From the NCBI RefSeq assembly GCF_003389455.1, contig NZ_QUAC01000028.1:1-54728 (forward strand): 54,728 bases of DNA, given 5' to 3'. Below are positions 51,454 through 54,728 of this stretch, piece by piece (position 1 is the stretch's first letter; every line of letters starts with the position of its first letter). The notes beneath the pieces are model-generated. The model saw only the letters and a list, made by a program, of their open reading frames with translations, was not told the origin of the DNA and made no database searches. The position numbers and the translations under genes are program-made. The stretch comes from Streptomyces inhibens. Its GTDB lineage: Bacteria > Actinomycetota > Actinomycetes > Streptomycetales > Streptomycetaceae.

Positions 51454-52515
51454 TCAGCCGCCGGAGGCGAGCAGGACCGTGCCGACCAGCGCGAGCGAGG
51501 CGCCCGCCGTCTGGATCGCCCGCATCCGCTCCTTGAGGACGCCGAGCGCGGCGAGCGAGGTGACCACGGGGTAGAGCGAGGCGAGCACCGCCGCCATGGT
51601 GACTGGGCCGTGCTGGGCGGCGATGGCGTAGGTGCCGTTGGCGGCGACATCGGCGATACCGACGAAGCCGAGCGCGGGCAGCGAACCCCGGAGGGCCGCG
51701 AGACCGCCCTCGGGCAGCGCCGGGGTGCCGCGCCGCACCGAGGCGTACAGGGCGGCGCCGCCGACGGCGACATTGCACACTCGCTGCACGAACAGCGCGA
51801 GGAAGAGCCCGGTCACCGTCGTGGACGCCTCGGAGATCAGCGCCATCACCGCGCCGAAGCCGAGCGCGGGCAGCGAACCCCGGAGGGCCGCGAGACCGCC
51901 CTCGGGCAGCGCCGGGGTGCCGCGCCGCACCGAGGCGTACAGGGCGGCGCCGCCGACGGCGACATTGCACACTCGCTGCACGAACAGCGCGAGGAAGAGC
52001 CCGGTCACCGTCGTGGACGCCTCGGAGATCAGCGCCATCACCGCGCCGAAGCCGAGCGCCGAGATCAGCGTCAGCACGATCGTCTGGCGGGCGACGGAGG
52101 CGCCGCTGATCCGCGGACCGCCGGCCAGCAGTACGCCGATCACGGCCACCACCATGCCGGTGGCCTGCAACAGCCCCGGCCGTTCGCCCGCCACGAACCC
52201 GACGCCGAGCGGTACCAGGACGGTGCCGAGCGAGGCGAGCGGGGAGACCACGCCCATCGGGCCGAGCGCCAGGGCGCGGTAGAAGCAGAGCATCGCGGCG
52301 GGCCCCACGACACCCGCCCCGACCGCGAACCACAGCTGCGGTCCGGCCTCCCGCCAGCCGCCGGTGGCCAGCACAATGGCGCCCAGCACGACAGTGGCCA
52401 GCATCTGCGAGACGACCACCACGGTCAGCGCCTGCAGTCGTCGGGTGAGCAGTCCGCCGCCGAAGTCGGCGAGCCCCCACAGAAGGCTGGTGGCCAGGGC
52501 GAAGACCGCTGTCAT
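51454..52515 (-). CDS. EamA/DMT superfamily transporter with internal duplication
   Basis: A 353-residue drug/metabolite transporter. The N-terminal EamA half is normal (FALATSLLWGLADFGGGLLTRR, MLCFYRALALGPMGVVSPLASLGTVLVP). The second half contains an exact 64-residue tandem duplication (about residues 153-284) that begins LGFGAVMALISEASTTVTGL, so it appears to carry about two extra hydrophobic helices over the usual ten and is about 64 residues longer than relatives. Whether it still folds is unknown. It is divergent from an XRE-cupin regulator that probably controls it. Confidence 0.87.
   Translation of the reverse strand: MTAVFALATSLLWGLADFGGGLLTRRLQALTVVVVSQMLATVVLGAIVLATGGWREAGPQLWFAVGAGVVGPAAMLCFYRALALGPMGVVSPLASLGTVLVPLGVGFVAGERPGLLQATGMVVAVIGVLLAGGPRISGASVARQTIVLTLISALGFGAVMALISEASTTVTGLFLALFVQRVCNVAVGGAALYASVRRGTPALPEGGLAALRGSLPALGFGAVMALISEASTTVTGLFLALFVQRVCNVAVGGAALYASVRRGTPALPEGGLAALRGSLPALGFVGIADVAANGTYAIAAQHGPVTMAAVLASLYPVVTSLAALGVLKERMRAIQTAGASLALVGTVLLASGG
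51663..52059. repeat. Perfect 192-bp tandem duplication within the EamA gene
   Basis: Positions 51663-51867 are identical to 51855-52059 as far as I compared them (period 192 bp, 205 bp of shared sequence including a 13-bp overlap). 192 is 64 codons, so the frame is kept. Identity including third positions means the event is recent. The 13-bp CGAAGCCGAGCGC at both ends could have been the slippage or recombination substrate. Confidence 0.93.
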
Positions 52516-52621
52516 GGTGAAACCTCGCAGTACAGTGAACCGGACGCTGAAGTACACCACACCGTAGTGCAGGAAACTGAACTGCGGAATCGAATATATT
52601 GACCTCCGACTTGGACGGACC

Positions 52622-53194
52622 GTGACGGACCTCGACCAGCTCACGCAGTCGCTCGCCCGCAACCTCAAACACTGGCGCGCCGAGCGCGGCTACACCCTCG
52701 ATGCGCTGGCGGCCCGGGCCGGGGTCAGCCGCGGCATGATCATCCAGATCGAGCAGGCTCGTACGAACCCGAGCGTGGGGACCACGGTCAAGATCGCCGA
52801 CGCGCTCGGCGTCAGCATCACCACGCTCCTGGACTACGAGCAGGGCCCGCAGGTACGCATCGTGGCGCCGGACGAGGCCGTCCGGCTGTGGTCCACCGAG
52901 GCCGGCAGCTTCACCACGCTCCTGGTCGGCGCCGAGGCGCCAGGGCCGTACGAACTGTGGGACTGGCGGCTGATGCCCGGCGACAACAGCACCTCCGATC
53001 CGCATCCGCCCGGCACCGTCGAGCTGATCCATGTGCGGTCCGGCACGCTGACGCTCATCGTGGACGGCGAGGAATACACTGTGCCCGCCGGCGCCTCGGC
53101 GACATTCGAGGCCAAGGTCGCGCACGGCTACCGCAACGACGGTACGGAACCGGTCGAGATGACCATGTCGGTGAGCATCCCGCTCGCCCGCTGA
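52622..53194 (+). CDS. XRE-family regulator with cupin domain
   Basis: A 190-residue regulator. An N-terminal HTH_3 domain covers residues 8-65 (LARNLKHWRAERGYTLDALAARAGVSRGMIIQIEQ, then SVGTTVKIADALGVSITTLL). A C-terminal cupin_2 barrel covers residues 110-185 (HPPGTVELIHVRSGTLTLIVDGEEYTVPAGASATFEAKVAHGYRN), which would bind a small ligand. GTG 52622 is the start. It is divergent from the EamA transporter (106 bp apart); repeated AGTACA and CTGAA motifs in the spacer are candidate sites. It probably controls export of, or resistance to, its ligand. Confidence 0.88.
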   Translation: MTDLDQLTQSLARNLKHWRAERGYTLDALAARAGVSRGMIIQIEQARTNPSVGTTVKIADALGVSITTLLDYEQGPQVRIVAPDEAVRLWSTEAGSFTTLLVGAEAPGPYELWDWRLMPGDNSTSDPHPPGTVELIHVRSGTLTLIVDGEEYTVPAGASATFEAKVAHGYRNDGTEPVEMTMSVSIPLAR

Positions 53195-53237
53195 GACGGC
53201 CCGGCGCCGGGAGAGCGCGACTGTTAACTTGTCGCGT

Positions 53238-53795
53238 ATGCCCGTGCCGATGGATGCTTTTGACGATGTCCGGCCCGCCGTCGAGTGCCTGGACCTGCTG
53301 GTCGAGCCGGTGGCCACCGCGATCCGCGCCTGGAGCGGATCGGTAGCGCCCGAAGAGCTGCGCTACGTCGATACGGACCCGGCCATCGCGGACACCGCGC
53401 TCCTCGTCGAGACCTATGGCCCCTGGCTGCTGGAGCAGTCGGCGAACTGTGTGGTGGTGGCCGGCAAGCGCGGTGGCGAGACCACCCTGGCCGCCTGCGT
53501 CGTCCTCTCGCACACCCGGGTCGACGTCAACGGCGTGGTGCGTCGTCAACTGGGCGCCCGCAAGGCGTCGTTCGCGCCGATGGACAGGGCGGTCGGCGAG
53601 AGCGGCATGGAATACGGCGGGATCACCCCGATCGGTCTGCCCGCCGGCTGGCCGCTGCTCGTGGACGCCGCTGTCGCCGATACCCCGTACGCCCTGATCG
53701 GCAGCGGCGGCCGCCGCGGCAAGCTCATCGTGCCCGGCAAGGCGCTGGCCGAACTGCCCGGCGCCACGGTCCTGGACGGGCTGGGCATCGCCTAG
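53238..53795 (+). CDS. YbaK/EbsC-family editing-domain protein
   Basis: A 185-residue protein of the YbaK/ProX aminoacyl-tRNA-editing fold. Recognisable segments are NCVVVAGKRGGETTLAACVVL, RVDVNGVVRRQLGARKASFAPMDRAVGESGMEYGGITPIGLP and ALIGSGGRRGKLIVP. Such free-standing proteins hydrolyse mischarged tRNA, but this subgroup is distinct from Cys-tRNA(Pro)-specific YbaK and its specificity is unknown. ATG 53238 is used. It is a single gene following the XRE-cupin regulator by 43 bp. Confidence 0.85.
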   Translation: MPVPMDAFDDVRPAVECLDLLVEPVATAIRAWSGSVAPEELRYVDTDPAIADTALLVETYGPWLLEQSANCVVVAGKRGGETTLAACVVLSHTRVDVNGVVRRQLGARKASFAPMDRAVGESGMEYGGITPIGLPAGWPLLVDAAVADTPYALIGSGGRRGKLIVPGKALAELPGATVLDGLGIA

Positions 53796-54034
53796 CGATC
53801 GCCGACCGGCAACCGGCCCGCCAACCGACCCAGCGATCGCCCGGGGCCCAGGCCTACGGGACGGAGCCTCGGTCGTGGCGCGCCATCGCCTCCGCATCCT
53901 GCTCCCAACTCCCGCGGCGATCACGCCCGTTCATCGCCAGGAACATCGGACGACGCAGCCGGACGAGCTCGGCGGCATCCTCGGGAACAGCGGCCCGTGT
54001 CACGATCACGCACGGACGCCAACGCACCCGGCGC

Positions 54035-54442
54035 TCAGCCCAAACGCGGTATCTCGATCGCCGGACAACGGTCCATCACCATGTCCAGACCGGAATCGCG
54101 CACCCGGTCCCAGGCCGCCTCGTCGACCACTCCGAGCTGGAACCACACGGCCCTCGCCCCGAGTGACACCGCCTCATCGGCGATCCCGCCCGCCAGCTCG
54201 CTGTTGACGAAGACATCGACCACATCGACCGGGAAGGGGATCGCGTCGAGCGAGGGGTATCCCGGCTCGCCGTGCACCGTCTCGGCCTTCGGATGCACCG
54301 GCACGATGCGCTTGCCGTAGCGCTGGAGCACATCCGCGACGCCGTGCGCCGCGCGCTGCTCGTTGTTGGACAGGCCCACGACGGCCCAGGTGTCGCCGAG
54401 CTCGGTGAGGATCCTGCGGATCGTGCTGGGGTCGCCGTACAC
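54035..54442 (-). CDS. CoA-binding domain protein
   Basis: A 135-residue CoA_binding-domain (Rossmann-like) protein. Its features are the opening TWAVVGLSNNEQRAAHGVADVLQRYGKRIVPVHP, then YPSLDAIPFPVDVVDVF, GARAVWFQLGVVDEAAW and the terminal MDRCPAIEIPRL. It has the length of the YccU-like stand-alone family. The start is GTG 54442 with AGGAGG 6 nt upstream; the longer ATG frame lacks a ribosome site. Ligand and partner are unknown. Confidence 0.9.
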   Translation of the reverse strand: MYGDPSTIRRILTELGDTWAVVGLSNNEQRAAHGVADVLQRYGKRIVPVHPKAETVHGEPGYPSLDAIPFPVDVVDVFVNSELAGGIADEAVSLGARAVWFQLGVVDEAAWDRVRDSGLDMVMDRCPAIEIPRLG

Positions 54443-54566
54443 GCACTGCCTCCTGGGATGGAACGGTCCTGTGCTGATCAACGGCCGCCACCACCCGGAG
54501 ATTCCCGCCTCGGGAAGGAAAACCGATGCCTGCGGAGCAACCCACCGCACGCAGACAACGGCAGAC

Positions 54567-54596
54567 GCCCCGCCCGAAGGGGAAGACGGGCGGGGC
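54567..54596 (-). terminator. Terminator after the gene at the window end
   Basis: GCCCCGCCCG (54567-54576) pairs perfectly with CGGGCGGGGC (54587-54596) over a 10-nt loop. It lies 18 nt past the stop codon of the minus-strand gene that runs off the window. Confidence 0.75.
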
Positions 54597-54614
54597 GGGT
54601 CTCTGTGCCGGCGG

Positions 54615-54728
54615 CTCAGTTCGCGGCGCGGGCCACTCCGCTGCCGGCCAGCCCGGCCCCGACGACCGTGCTGCCTGTGGCGGCCCGGGCCGGCTTGCCG
54701 ATCGCCCGGCCGCCGCTGCCCACCGGCT
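54615..54728 (-). CDS. Partial gene at window end
   Basis: A minus-strand open frame that enters from beyond the window and stops at 54615-54617. Only about 37 C-terminal residues are visible: Gly/Ala-rich, with GSGGRAIGKPARAATGS and VVGAGLAGSGVARAAN. This composition would fit the end of a secreted or membrane protein, but I recognise no family. The strong hairpin placed right after the stop is the main support for a real gene. Confidence 0.4.

Overview
The window is chromosomal DNA from a Streptomyces-type actinomycete. The evidence is very high GC with strong third-position bias, frequent GTG starts, GTGA/ATGA stop-start overlaps, and families typical of the genus: a conservon (cvnABCD) with P450s, a third EF-Tu-like gene, SpoIIE-type phosphatases, ROK-controlled sugar ABC systems and OhrR/Ohr. 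No rRNA, tRNA or CRISPR array was found. Species cannot be assigned from the sequence alone.

Layout. 0.1-3.5 kb: a minus-strand mini-cluster of acyl carrier protein, ketosynthase, alpha/beta hydrolase and SRPBCC protein. 3.7-4.75 kb: divergent ohrR/ohr with a duplicated operator, closed by a 19-bp perfect hairpin. 4.8-10.9 kb: GH1 beta-glucosidase, two sugar permeases and a binding lipoprotein, opposite a divergent ROK repressor. 10.8-16.7 kb: an MFS exporter overlapping the ROK gene tail to tail, then a permease/amidohydrolase pair opposite a TetR regulator. 16.8-24.6 kb: stand-alone genes, including a SpoIIE-type phosphatase with a large low-complexity insertion, two small secreted or zinc-ribbon proteins, an S41 peptidase, an SCO6745-like protein, a lipoprotein and an SDR.

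24.9-30.8 kb looks accessory: a GntA-like (YqcI/YcgG) haem protein, a degenerate tyrosine-recombinase-like protein, a 954-residue NACHT NTPase of the type linked to bacterial antiphage NLRs, and a secreted metzincin. On its right side is a 20-bp direct repeat that duplicates the 3' end of uppP. 30.8-43.3 kb: uppP, two DedA/VTT-type membrane proteins, a cysteine-free EF-Tu paralogue (tuf3-like), a patatin-like lipase, a spermidine-synthase-like protein, an MFS carrier, a hotdog protein, a STAND NTPase and two secreted proteins.

43.7-49.9 kb: an apparently single operon cvnA-B-C-D, two P450s and a crotonase. The first P450 lacks the K-helix ExxR arginine (it reads EVLW) and resembles CYP157. 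49.9-54.7 kb: two left-handed beta-helix proteins, an EamA transporter with a perfect 192-bp in-frame tandem duplication opposite an XRE-cupin regulator, a YbaK-type editing protein, a CoA-binding protein and a gene cut by the window end.

Best candidates for new biology: the NACHT neighbourhood, the conservon with its atypical P450 and crotonase, the cysteine-free EF-Tu with its structured leader, the duplicated EamA transporter and the carrier-protein mini-cluster.
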